Shown one piece after another: positions 7,344-16,900 of a stretch of DNA of 37,775 nt. A program made the translations under genes and the position numbers. Below the pieces are notes generated by a model, which was not told the DNA's origin, searched no databases, and saw nothing but the letters and a program-made list of their open reading frames with translations. Location: positions 2,224 through 39,998 of IMG/VR virus record IMGVR_UViG_3300030333_008186. One strand, 5' to 3'. The stretch's first letter is position 1. Each line of letters begins with the position of its first letter. Source of the stretch: a virus.

Positions 7344-8080
7344 TGGCAAAAAAGTCGTTTGAAACGTTTCGATTAGAGCCTTGGATGCAAGATCACGTCC
7401 AGGCGATAACGATTTCTGTTGCCAAACACGCGCTACGCGAAGAACAAGCTCGAGGCTTTGACAAACACCCTTTAACCATTGTTGATCGCAGACCCAACCT
7501 ACCGTTCGAAGCTGTCCGACCATTTGGTAGGATAGAAATAATTGAGCGTGTAGAGATGGGAGAAATAATAGAATTTATTTTCCGCAAACTTCACGAAAAA
7601 AGTCCAGTAGGCGACATTGATAGTCGTCCAGGGCATCCAGGCTTTTACCGCAACTCGCATTTTATCACTGTTAATGGTGACATGGTTACTGCACAAAATG
7701 TTCGTAACATAAATTACAACCCAGAGCGCGACACAGTGCGATTTGTTAACGCTGCTGTATACGCGCGTAAGATTGAAGGGATTTACACCCCCTCTCGTTT
7801 TAATAAAAGCACACGCAAGCGAGAGAATAAGGGTAAATGGCATACACTTGGCTGGAGTCCTCAAGCACCGAAAGGTGTTTACAGAGTTGTTGCACGCATG
7901 GCAAAACAAAAGTATGGAAAAAATGCCGCAATTAGATACACGGTTATGCGGCTTTCGGTTGGTGGCGCAAGAGTACGCCGCTGGTATAAAGGCGGCAAAA
8001 AGTTGAAGCGTTTTGAGATGACTGATCAAGTTTACCCAGTGATCGAATTAAGCCCAAGAAAAGGCGGCATAATAATATGA
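7343..8080 (+). CDS. Tail completion / neck protein (HK97 gp10-like position)
   Basis: A 245-residue basic protein between head closure and tail terminator. It contains FRKLHEKSPVGD (about 80-91), the start of a segment seen in gp10-like proteins, then a long Arg/Lys-rich C-terminal half including YKGGKKLKRFEM. It is longer than typical gp10 proteins of 120-150 residues, which suggests an inserted or appended basic domain. The ATG overlaps the preceding stop. Identification is mainly positional. Confidence 0.6.
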   Translation: MAKKSFETFRLEPWMQDHVQAITISVAKHALREEQARGFDKHPLTIVDRRPNLPFEAVRPFGRIEIIERVEMGEIIEFIFRKLHEKSPVGDIDSRPGHPGFYRNSHFITVNGDMVTAQNVRNINYNPERDTVRFVNAAVYARKIEGIYTPSRFNKSTRKRENKGKWHTLGWSPQAPKGVYRVVARMAKQKYGKNAAIRYTVMRLSVGGARVRRWYKGGKKLKRFEMTDQVYPVIELSPRKGGIII

Positions 8081-8532
8081 GTTCAACTACAGTTAGAAAC
8101 TTAGTTAAGGCTAGGTTACAAAATGATTGGACGCAGCGAGGCGATGCTGAAATTGTTGATGTGACAAACTTACACATTGATCGCGGAGTAGATGACTCCT
8201 TGTGGGTTGCTTTGGAGTTTCCTGGGGGAAGTGAGGAAATTATTTCTATGGGCGATCCTGGAAATAATTTATACAGAGAGTTTGGAGTGATAAACGTGCA
8301 TGTTTTAGTGCCTTCTGGATCTGGCTCAACCGAGGCTCTGACTGCGATTGAGTCTATCAGAGTACTGTTTCGCGGAGCGGAGTTTGGGACTGATCCTAAC
8401 TTCGTTCGATGTTACGGTGCTGATCCAGCAACCACATCAGATAGAATTAGTCCTGCCACAATTGAAGGACAATGGTATATAATGTCATGTAGCATCGATT
8501 ACACATTTGATGCCTTTGGAGGAACATCATGA
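8077..8532 (+). CDS. Tail terminator protein
   Basis: A 151-residue protein predicted to cap the tail tube at its head-proximal end. The N-terminal helix (TTVRNLVKARLQNDW), the beta strands with EFGVINVHVLVPSGSG (about 69-84) and the helix TEALTAIESIRVLF (about 85-98) match the alpha/beta fold of tail terminators. Position just before the tube gene supports this. The gene overlaps neighbours on both sides by four bases. Confidence 0.7.
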   Translation: MSSTTVRNLVKARLQNDWTQRGDAEIVDVTNLHIDRGVDDSLWVALEFPGGSEEIISMGDPGNNLYREFGVINVHVLVPSGSGSTEALTAIESIRVLFRGAEFGTDPNFVRCYGADPATTSDRISPATIEGQWYIMSCSIDYTFDAFGGTS

Positions 8533-9686
8533 GTCAAGCCGATAGCAATAGAGTTAGATATAGTATAGTTGAAGAGTCTTCGCCTCAAACTTTACCTGGA
8601 AGTCCAACAGGTATAATTTATCGAAATACCTCACCTGAGTTTTCCTTAAACAAGGATACAGTAAGTTCTGATGAAATTAGATCCGACACCAGGCAAGCTG
8701 ACGTCATTGAGGTTGGCGCAAAGTCTGAAGGGACTCTTGGTTTTGAGTTGTCTATGGCTTCTTTTAATCCTCTGATTGAAGCTGTCATGGGTGGAACTTT
8801 TTCCACTGCGGTAGATGAAGTTGACACGGTAACTGTTACAGCTTCAACAGGTGAGTACGTTGGGACTGCCAACCCATTCACTAACATAGTCGTTGGGCAG
8901 TGGGTGTACTTTTCTGGATTTTCCAATAGTGGAAACAATGGGTGGAAAAGAGTTTTGACAAAAACAGACAACAACACAATTACAACTGGCGTCACTGGGC
9001 TAATTGATGAAACTGGTACTGGCGATGAGAATGTCAAAGGTTCGATGCTACGTGATGGCACAAACGTTAAAACTTTTAGTGTAGAGAGAAGTTACCTAGA
9101 CGTAGGGTTTCATGAATTATTTAAGGGCCAGCGTGTTGGATCTTGGTCGGTTGATGCTAGTGCAGGAGCGATTGTTAGTGGTTCCTTTGGGTTTATGGGG
9201 CAAGACATGGCGACAGCTTCATCTAGTTTTATGACTGGAGGGCATACAGCAGCCAACAGTAATCCAGTAGTCAATGCTACATCAAACATTGGAGATATAA
9301 GCGTTGATGGATCTGCACTTACGACGGCTATTAAATCAATCAATTTCAACTACGATAGAAGTCTTGGAGAGAAACAAGCAGTGAGCAATCGAGTGCCGAT
9401 CGGCTATCGACTTGGAACTATGACAGGTAGTGGTAGTTTAGCGGCATATTTCGAAGATGGTACTTTATACAGCAAGTTTCTTAATCACGATTATTTTCAA
9501 TTAAGTTTTTCATTCGAAGATCCTAGTGGCCGACGGTTAAGAATAAGTTTTGATAAAGTAGTATTTAGCTCTGGCGGATCACCAAGTGTTCCTGGTAAAG
9601 ATCAAGACGTCATGCAAAACTTGGACTGGGAATCAATGCACAGTGACACTTACGACTGTCAAATACAAGTTGATTACATAGCTTAA
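8529..9686 (+). CDS. Major tail tube protein
   Basis: A 385-residue protein that should form the stacked hexameric rings of the tail tube. The N-terminal motif with SPEFSLNKDTVSSDEIRSD, followed by the EGTLGFELS strand (about residues 73-81), is characteristic of the long phage tail tube family (tail_tube_2/PF18906-like). Glycine- and serine-rich beta segments continue throughout. The order tail terminator, tube, G/GT chaperones, tape measure is conserved in siphoviruses. Confidence 0.85.
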   Translation: MSQADSNRVRYSIVEESSPQTLPGSPTGIIYRNTSPEFSLNKDTVSSDEIRSDTRQADVIEVGAKSEGTLGFELSMASFNPLIEAVMGGTFSTAVDEVDTVTVTASTGEYVGTANPFTNIVVGQWVYFSGFSNSGNNGWKRVLTKTDNNTITTGVTGLIDETGTGDENVKGSMLRDGTNVKTFSVERSYLDVGFHELFKGQRVGSWSVDASAGAIVSGSFGFMGQDMATASSSFMTGGHTAANSNPVVNATSNIGDISVDGSALTTAIKSINFNYDRSLGEKQAVSNRVPIGYRLGTMTGSGSLAAYFEDGTLYSKFLNHDYFQLSFSFEDPSGRRLRISFDKVVFSSGGSPSVPGKDQDVMQNLDWESMHSDTYDCQIQVDYIA

Positions 9687-9709
9687 AAGTCTGAGAGAAG
9701 GGGAAGCTC

Positions 9710-10123
9710 ATGGGCATTTACGATTTATTTTTAACGGACAGAAACCTGGAAACAGAAGGCATCTTCTTAGAATACGCTGGTGCTAGGTTTTTAGTAGCAC
9801 GCGCTGGTGGAAGTAATAAAAAGTTTACGACGATAGCGCAAAAAAGATTAGCTCCGTTTACCGAAGCAATGCGACGCGGAGTTGTGGATGAGGAAACGTC
9901 TGTTAAAGTCCTCGCAGAGATTTATGCCGATTCGGTTGTTTTGGATTGGGAAAACGTTACAGATAAAAAAGACAATCCGTTGCCCTACAATCGTGAGAAC
10001 GTTATTAAAGTATTGACGGAGTTGCCAGAATTATTCGACGTTATCAGAGTTGAGTCTGAGAATGTTAAAAATTTTAGGCCGCTCGTTGCTGAAGAGGACT
10101 TAGCAACCTTGGGAAACGACTAA
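9710..10123 (+). CDS. Tail assembly chaperone, short form (G-like)
   Basis: A 137-residue protein made without frameshifting. By position it corresponds to lambda gpG, which coats the tape measure protein during tail assembly. The sequence is mostly alpha-helical, with a KRLAPFTEAMRRGVVDEE segment (about 44-61). The start follows an AAGGGGAAG ribosome-binding site. Near its end the zero frame reads ttG GGA AAC, a canonical slippery site that leads into the longer form. Confidence 0.85.
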   Translation: MGIYDLFLTDRNLETEGIFLEYAGARFLVARAGGSNKKFTTIAQKRLAPFTEAMRRGVVDEETSVKVLAEIYADSVVLDWENVTDKKDNPLPYNRENVIKVLTELPELFDVIRVESENVKNFRPLVAEEDLATLGND

Positions 10124-10491
10124 AATGGGATCTCCGTTATGGGGATCGTGAAACTATTTTTATGTTGACCGGTCTGGCAGCAGACCGAATCAAAGAAGGT
10201 CTAGGTTACGATTCTATTCCTGCTGCGTTGAAAAATATCCCAAACATTACAGGCGATGAGTGGGTTATGGAATCCTTTTGGGAGTTGAACTCTTGTCGTG
10301 CTATTGGCATGGCCCCAGGCCCAATTCCCTGGACTGCTATAAAGATGTTTGCAGATGAGCTTGAATTACAATCAACTATCCGCGACTACTTCTTCCGTGC
10401 AATCAGGTATCTTGATATAATATACATGGAGCATTTAGCTAAGGATCAAGATAATGGCAGTAAAAACGGAAACTCGCGTCATAAAAATTGA
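9710..10491 (+). CDS. Tail assembly chaperone, long form by -1 frameshift (GT-like)
   Basis: The reading frame beginning about 10093 is in the -1 frame relative to the short form and has no good independent start. It reads GKRLKWDLRYGDRETIFM continuously into the segment at 10162-10491. Slippage on GGGAAAC at 10111-10117 gives a fusion of 136 plus 124 residues (260 in all). In lambda the GT extension binds the tube protein and recruits it to the tape measure; the same role is expected here. The C-terminus overlaps the tape measure start by 38 bases. Confidence 0.88.
10111..10147 (+). promoter_or_regulatory. Programmed -1 ribosomal frameshift site with downstream hairpin
   Basis: GGGAAAC (10111-10117) is an X XXY YYZ heptamer in the correct phase. 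Eleven bases further on, GATCTCC (10129-10135) can pair with GGGGATC (10141-10147), giving 7 bp including one G-U around a GTTAT loop. This is a suitable stimulatory hairpin. The zero-frame stop lies at 10121-10123, between heptamer and hairpin. Confidence 0.88.
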
Positions 10492-12742
10492 CGTCAATGC
10501 GACTCAAGCTGCCAAAGCAACTAAACGATTGAATGCGCATATGAAGCGCCTTAATAGATCCGCAACATCTGTAACTGAATCAATTTTTAGATTCCAAATG
10601 GGGATGCAAGCACTAGCTAGTTTTCTGGCGATACGAGAGATTGCAGATTTAGCAGACAAGTACACTATTCTACATGGTCGTTTAAAGCTAGTAATAAAAT
10701 CCCAAGAAGATATGATTATAGTGCAACGCGATCTTAACGCGTTAGCTAGTGATGTGTTTACAGATGTTGGCTCCGTTGCCAAAGCATATACCGATCTTCA
10801 GCTTAAAATAAAAGGTGTGCGGTTAAGCCATGAAGACACAATAAAAGTTGTTAGAACAATGGCACAATCTTTTAGAGTATCTGGATCTACAGCTAAAGAA
10901 GCTAGTAGTGCTACATTACAGCTTATGCAAGCATTAAGCAGTGGAAAGCTACAAGGTGACGAACTTAGAACTTTGCGCGAATCGAACATTTTACTTTTAG
11001 ATGCAATAGTCGAACAATATAGAAGAGTTAACAAGATTCAAAAAGACGCTAAATTAAACATTAAGGAATTAGGTGCGGAAGGTAAGATTACGCCAGAAAT
11101 TATTTTAGATGCGCTTAAAAAATCTGCTCCTAAGTTTGAGGCACAAGCTAAAAAACTATCAATTACGTTTGAAAATATTTTCGTTGTGGCACGCAATAAG
11201 TTAGCAGCGTTTCTTGGAGACTTAGAAGCTAAAGGTACACTTAAACCTTTAAAAGACGGATTGCTTGAAGTGGCTAAAGCCGCAGATTCAGCAGCAGTAG
11301 CGTTCGGCTCTTTTGTAGCACTTTTTGTAGCGGCTAAAGTTTTGACAGGCATAAAAGCAACGGCAGCAGCGCTTATGAGTTTAAGAGTAGCGCTTTCGAC
11401 TGGAGGTTTAGCAGCTATCACAGTGGCCATGGGCGCTTTAATTGGTTATGTATATGAGTTAGGAAAAGGCGTTACAGATATTAATGGTAAATTATATAAA
11501 AACATGGATTTGTGGCGAAATTTAGTAAAGATAATTGGCTTAGATGTTGTCAAAACTTTTGAAAATTTTACTGACACTATTATAACAAGTATCGAAAAAA
11601 CTGTAGGAATTACACCATCGGTTTCTGGATATTTTAGTTTTATTTTAGATGTTATTCCTAATATATTTTCTTCATTACTAGATGTTTTTAAATCGGCGTT
11701 TAGCCTTACAGAAAAATATTTTGATATGCTTTTTGGGTCTCTAAAAGATCTTTGGCAGATATTTCAACAAATAAAAAAAGGTGAGTTTTTTGATGCTGGA
11801 TTAGGCGCAATAATAACTACCTTTACAAATAGAAAAAGATATGACGATGCTATGGCAGAAACAGATAAATTTGCTAATGAACTGCCAAAAAGAATTAAAA
11901 AAAGATTTATGGAGGATAGATTTTTTACTGAGCTTTTTAAAGATGGTTATAAAGAAATATCAACAACATTTGAAAAACAGTTAGAAAAAGTGCGAGGTGC
12001 TTTAGGCAATTATTATAAAAAGGCGCACGCGCAAGCTGTTCAAAATACAAAAGCAATTTCAGAAGAAAATAAAAAAGTAACGACCAACATGCTCAATGAT
12101 GTTAAAGCTAAAGTTGAAAACACGAACAGTTTTATAAAAGATGGCCTTACCAATTATATAAATGACATCAAAGATTGGGGCAAGCAAGTCACTGATATGG
12201 CAAACAAAACTATGAAAAGTTTTGAAGACGCGATCGTCAAAGCTGTGACTACAGGCAAGCTTCAATTTAAAGATTTAGCAGATTCTATTTTGCAAGACTT
12301 AGCTCGCATAATGGTGCGACAACATATATCAGGGCCGATTGCACAAGCTTTGGCGTCGGCTCTTAGTCCGACACCGACTACTAATAAAACAGTTAGCGCA
12401 CCAATACCACAAGTAAAAGCTCCTAGCCCGACGATTGCATTAACGCCGCCAGTGTTCGATGGCCCGATGCCGCCTTTCATGAATAGTCCAGGAGTAAGCA
12501 CACTAACACCTAGACGTCCTTCGATATCGGCTCCGAGGATTATGGTTCCGCAACAAAAAACAAATGTCAGCATACAGAATTTTACTGGGCAGCAAGCACA
12601 GGTAAGTGAAACTGTTAGTGCCGATGGAAGTAAAAACATTAAAGTAACTATTGGACAAGTTGTAAAAGAAGGATTGGCTTCTGGACAATACGATCGGGTG
12701 TTAAGTGGCGCGTTTGGAATTAATCGTAAAGGATCAAGATAA
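10454..12742 (+). CDS. Tail tape measure protein
   Basis: A 762-residue protein that sets tail length and is ejected during infection. The N-terminal half (about 60-260) matches the conserved tape measure N-terminal domain: repeated helices with AYTDLQ, ATLQLMQALSSGKLQGDELRTLRES and a VARNKLAAFLGDLE segment. A strongly hydrophobic region lies at about 275-335 and may insert in the host membrane. The C-terminal 130 residues are Pro/Thr-rich and then beta-like. At about 1.5 angstrom per residue this predicts a tail near 110 nm (inference). The ATG at 10454 has an AAGGA site 8 bases upstream. Confidence 0.92.
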   Translation: MAVKTETRVIKIDVNATQAAKATKRLNAHMKRLNRSATSVTESIFRFQMGMQALASFLAIREIADLADKYTILHGRLKLVIKSQEDMIIVQRDLNALASDVFTDVGSVAKAYTDLQLKIKGVRLSHEDTIKVVRTMAQSFRVSGSTAKEASSATLQLMQALSSGKLQGDELRTLRESNILLLDAIVEQYRRVNKIQKDAKLNIKELGAEGKITPEIILDALKKSAPKFEAQAKKLSITFENIFVVARNKLAAFLGDLEAKGTLKPLKDGLLEVAKAADSAAVAFGSFVALFVAAKVLTGIKATAAALMSLRVALSTGGLAAITVAMGALIGYVYELGKGVTDINGKLYKNMDLWRNLVKIIGLDVVKTFENFTDTIITSIEKTVGITPSVSGYFSFILDVIPNIFSSLLDVFKSAFSLTEKYFDMLFGSLKDLWQIFQQIKKGEFFDAGLGAIITTFTNRKRYDDAMAETDKFANELPKRIKKRFMEDRFFTELFKDGYKEISTTFEKQLEKVRGALGNYYKKAHAQAVQNTKAISEENKKVTTNMLNDVKAKVENTNSFIKDGLTNYINDIKDWGKQVTDMANKTMKSFEDAIVKAVTTGKLQFKDLADSILQDLARIMVRQHISGPIAQALASALSPTPTTNKTVSAPIPQVKAPSPTIALTPPVFDGPMPPFMNSPGVSTLTPRRPSISAPRIMVPQQKTNVSIQNFTGQQAQVSETVSADGSKNIKVTIGQVVKEGLASGQYDRVLSGAFGINRKGSR

Positions 12743-13092
12743 TGGCACAAGCTTGGCCCACAGCATTACCGCAAAACATAAAAAGAGGCAGTTTTACTGA
12801 AACACCGATTGATCCTCGCATTCGCACACAAACTGAATATGGCCCACAAAAAATTCGCTTGCGAGAAACTAAGATGCGGTATATCGTGAGCGTGACCTTA
12901 GAACTTACAAGCAGTGAGTATGCGACTCTTAAAAATTATGTTCAAACGACTTTGGGCTTCGGCATCCAGACTTTCGAATTCTATCATCCGCAACGACAAA
13001 CGAATGTGGAATATCGCCTTGTTGAACTGCCCACATACGCTGATCTCGGCGGAGATCACTTCACAGCTTCTTGGACAATGGAGGAGATCTGA
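12742..13092 (+). CDS. Minor tail protein (distal tail, lambda M-like position)
   Basis: A 116-residue beta-rich protein directly after the tape measure, where lambda encodes gpM. It has a KMRYIVSVTLELTSSEYATL segment (about 44-63) and a C-terminal FTASWTMEEI strand, typical of small distal tail proteins that wrap the tube below the tape measure. There is no transmembrane segment. The stop overlaps the next ATG by one base (TGATG). Confidence 0.68.
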   Translation: MAQAWPTALPQNIKRGSFTETPIDPRIRTQTEYGPQKIRLRETKMRYIVSVTLELTSSEYATLKNYVQTTLGFGIQTFEFYHPQRQTNVEYRLVELPTYADLGGDHFTASWTMEEI

Positions 13093-13562
13093 TGAGTGAG
13101 TTAACCTCCGAAGGAATCAAGCAAGCCTACGCACAAGAATCTACAAGCGCCTATCTACTACTTTACACAATTACAGGAGCGGATCTTCCTGCTACCTTGT
13201 ATTTGGCATGTAATAATGAAGATGTAATAAGCAACAACAACACATTTATAGCGACGAGCATTGAAGGTGTTCTGCCAGAAGACAGTTTAGATGAGCAGCC
13301 GAAAGCTAAGATTCAAATTGGCAATGTGGATCGTGCGATCAGTGATGCGCTATTAACTGTCTCTCAGCCTGTCTTTGTTAAGATCCAAGTCGTTTTAAGC
13401 ACTGCACCAGACGACGTTCAGCTAGAGATCGACGAATTGCAACTTCGTAATTTTCAATATGATGCGTTATTTTTAAGTGCAGATCTACATCCACACGACA
13501 TCCTGTCGCAGCAAATACCGGCTGATCGATATGATGCAACTCAATTCCCTGGCATGGTATGA
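13092..13562 (+). CDS. Minor tail protein, DUF1833 / lambda L-like
   Basis: A 156-residue protein starting at the ATG at 13092 (TGATG overlap); seven codons of in-frame extension inside the previous gene were rejected. The sequence resembles DUF1833 tail proteins: strands with FIATSIEGVLPEDSLDE (about 50-66), the AKIQIGNVDRAI segment and a C-terminal AFLSADLHPHD-like strand. It precedes the peptidase and hub genes, matching the lambda L-K-I-J order. Confidence 0.72.
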   Translation: MSELTSEGIKQAYAQESTSAYLLLYTITGADLPATLYLACNNEDVISNNNTFIATSIEGVLPEDSLDEQPKAKIQIGNVDRAISDALLTVSQPVFVKIQVVLSTAPDDVQLEIDELQLRNFQYDALFLSADLHPHDILSQQIPADRYDATQFPGMV

Positions 13563-13954
13563 AAGATTATATCGGAATACCATATGTTAGCAAGGGTCGT
13601 AGTTGGGATGGTTGTGATTGTTATGGTCTGTTGTGCATTATTTACAAGCACGAAAAAGGCATTGTCCTTGAAGAGTTTGCTGAAACCTACCTTGATGCTA
13701 AAAATTTGGCCAGCGCAAGCGATGCGCTATTACAAAACCGCAGTAATTGGGTTAAAATAGAGGAAGCGCAAGTTCAACAGCATGATGCAGTGCTTTTAAA
13801 GGTTAAGGGCTACGCAGCGCACGTCGGAGTTGTGACAGACGCAGAGCGCGGTGATTTTATTCACACCTTGGCAGGGCATAATTCTGCGATCGACAATTAT
13901 AAGAGGCTCGTATGGCAGAAAAGAATAGACGGCTTTTATCGCCTAAAGGCTTAG
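13559..13954 (+). CDS. NlpC/P60 cysteine peptidase of the tail tip (lambda K-like)
   Basis: A 131-residue papain-like hydrolase expected to cut peptidoglycan peptides during DNA entry. The motif GCDCYGL (about 18-24) holds the predicted nucleophile, most likely the second cysteine. AAHVGVV (about 84-90) supplies the catalytic histidine and IHTLAGHNS (about 100-108) the third polar residue region. It ends 43 bases into the hub gene. The lambda-type second domain (Mov34/JAMM) of gpK is absent. Confidence 0.88.
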   Translation: MKDYIGIPYVSKGRSWDGCDCYGLLCIIYKHEKGIVLEEFAETYLDAKNLASASDALLQNRSNWVKIEEAQVQQHDAVLLKVKGYAAHVGVVTDAERGDFIHTLAGHNSAIDNYKRLVWQKRIDGFYRLKA

Positions 13955-16900
13955 TATATAAGCCACACATTTTTTCTCAGACATGTCAGACGCACGCCAT
14001 TGAACCAGGGGTGACTTTAAGTGAAGCAATTCAACAACTTGATTATCCTCGACAGTTCGAACACCAACTACAAGTGTACGTTGACAATAAAGTTGTGCCG
14101 CAAGCTTTGTGGAGCAAAACAGTCGTTCAAAAAAATCAACATATTTTCGTCGCGTTTCTCCCAGAAGGCGGAGATGACGAAAAAAACCCGTTTGCATTCA
14201 TTGCGAGCGTTGCTTTAATGGTGTACGCGCCCATAGCAGGTAAAAAACTTGCTGGGTTTTTGGGCGTGACAGGGTCAACAGGTGTCGCTCTTGTAACTGC
14301 AGGTTTTTCAATGGTTGGGCAAGCAGTGATTAATTCTGTTTTCCCTCCACCAGCAGTTGACTTTAATCAGCTTGGAGGCCGCAGCGCTCCCGAAAGTCAA
14401 AATTATCGAAGTGATGCAGCAAGAAACAAACTGGAATTAGAGGCGCCAGTAATTAGTCTTTATGGTAAACATAGAATTTTTCCAAACTATGCCGCTAGTC
14501 CTTTTACGGTGATGAGTGGAGATGTGCAGTACATCTATATGCTGTTCGATGCAGGGTATGGCAAGGTAGATGTATCAACTCAAAAGTTTGGCCAAAACAG
14601 ATTATTGTCAGCCTACCAAGAGTTAGAATTAAAAATACATCAAGAATTCACGGCAGGTGACACTTTAGATTTTTTCACTAAAGATGTTTTTACCGAAACA
14701 TTTGCTTTGACAGTTTCAAAAGACACTCCCAGAGTAGTCACAACGCAATTAGATTGTGATGAAGCACAAGTTGACTTAACGTTTGGTAGAGGGTTAACAG
14801 CATTTAATGACAGCGGCGCCAGATCAAACCGAAAAGTTAGAATTAAAATAAACTACCGAGCGGTAGGTTCTAGTAATTGGGCGCCAATTCAAAGTACTAA
14901 AAAAGTTACATATACCAATCCCGACGTCGTTAAAGCGGCTGGACGTTTTAATGCCGAAATGATTATAAACTCGTTTTCACAAAATGTGGATACTACATTT
15001 TTAATGACAGCATCTTTGCGATCATTGACCAATGGCAGAACGCGTGTGCAGGTCTATTACAATAGATATGACACACACATAACGCCGGATGATTATTTGG
15101 TAATCAACAATGTTAGATATTCCCTTATTAACAACAGCACTTGGCAAGGCTATGCCAATGGAAGTTATTGGTATCAAACTTTCGATGTCAATAAACCTTT
15201 GCCTAGAGGTTATCAAGCAGGTACTAAAGTTACGTTTGAACGAGCGCACAATTTAGTAGGAAATAAGACAACTACTTTTAGTGTTGTGTCTGAAAGCTAT
15301 GCACCTAAAAAAGGCGATGCAATTAGAGTAAATGGCAGTGATTATGAAATTGAATCAGTGGCTAATGCAGGAGCAAAAGTATACAACATAACCATTACAG
15401 CCCCTTTAAATTTTAATCTAGAAGCTGACCGATCTGCGCATAATAAAAATCACTCTGCTGCGTTTGGGTCGAACAGGACAGGCGCGTACGTCCATTATAA
15501 AGATGTAGAACTTTATGACCAAAACACATATCAAATAGCAGTCGATATTCAACGCGCAACAGCGCAGTCTTTCACGATCGGTTTTAATGTTCGATTTGAT
15601 TCCCCTGGACAATATGAACTCCAGGTTAATCGCATGACGGATGACACAACAAGTGATCGAGTGTTTGATGAATTTGCTGTAACGCAGTTGAGATCTTTGC
15701 AATATGTGAGTCCGATATCTCCAGAAAAACCTCGCACTCTGATTGAGATGAAAGTTAAGGTTAACGAACAAATTAATGGGTTGATCGAAGATTACAATTT
15801 TGTAGGTGAGCGGCATTTGCAAGTGGGCGATGGTTTGGGCAACTACACTTTACAAGCAACTCGCAACCCTGCTTGGATAGCTCTAGATATCCTGACTGGT
15901 GATATCGCACCTCGGCCTTTGCCTTTCTCCAGGATTAATCACCAATCTTTTAAAGACTTTGCGGATTGGTGCGCCCAAGAGAATGCCGATGGCGAGCCAA
16001 AGTTCATGTGTGATTTTGTTATGGATTTTTCGACAACAGTCAGACAACTTGTTAATCAAGTTGTTGCTGTCGGAAGAGGACTTTTAATCCAAGTCGATGG
16101 TGTTTATCAAATAGCAATTGATCAGCCAAAGACGACACCGAAGCAAATGTTTACGCCGCGTAATATTAACAATTTTAGCGGCACAAGAACATACCCAGAT
16201 AGAAAGCATTTTATTAAGGCTAGATTTGTAGATGGCGAGTCTGGATATCAACTGCGTAATTACAAAGTTTATGATGACAATTACGATGAGAGTAATTCGA
16301 CGACTTTTGAATCAATGGATGTTTTTGGTGTCACTCGATCAAGACAAGCATACGAACAAACACGTTGGACGATGGCCCAAGCTATATCGAGATCTGCTGA
16401 GTACACGTTCACGACTGATATGGAATACCTAACATGCAAGCGCGGTGATTTGGTCTATTTACAGCATGATGTTCCCAGAGCAGGAGGACTGCCAGCACGC
16501 ATAACAGATATAATTAATGTTCCTTCTACTATTAATAACACTCCTAATAACGCCACTCACATATATCGCAGAAAATTTTATTTTGATCGAAATATGATTC
16601 CGCAAAGTGACGGAACTCACAGTCTGTTTGTTCGCAACGACAGTGGGGATATTAAGCAAATAAATGTCACAACAGTTGAAGGTGAACCAAACGCTTTAGA
16701 AACTGCTAATTTTTGGATTGGACTTTTACCTAGTTCTATTGCTACATATACCGATGCGCAAATTGGCAACCTTGCGGTATATGGAGAGCCAGATTCTGTA
16801 GTCAAAGAATGTATTGTGAAAGAGATTATGCCGCAAAGTAATCTTGCCGCAGAGTTAGTTTTGTCAGATTACGCTCCAAGTGTGTTTACTGCCGACTCTG

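Noticed and set aside
10162-10491. Independent gene downstream of the tail chaperone
   Set aside because: It has no ribosome-binding site, the frame is open upstream to 10093, and a perfect slippery heptamer joins it to the preceding gene.
15418-15822. Minus-strand open frame inside the tail-tip gene
   Set aside because: It is a shadow of a strongly supported gene, with no family resemblance and no promoter.
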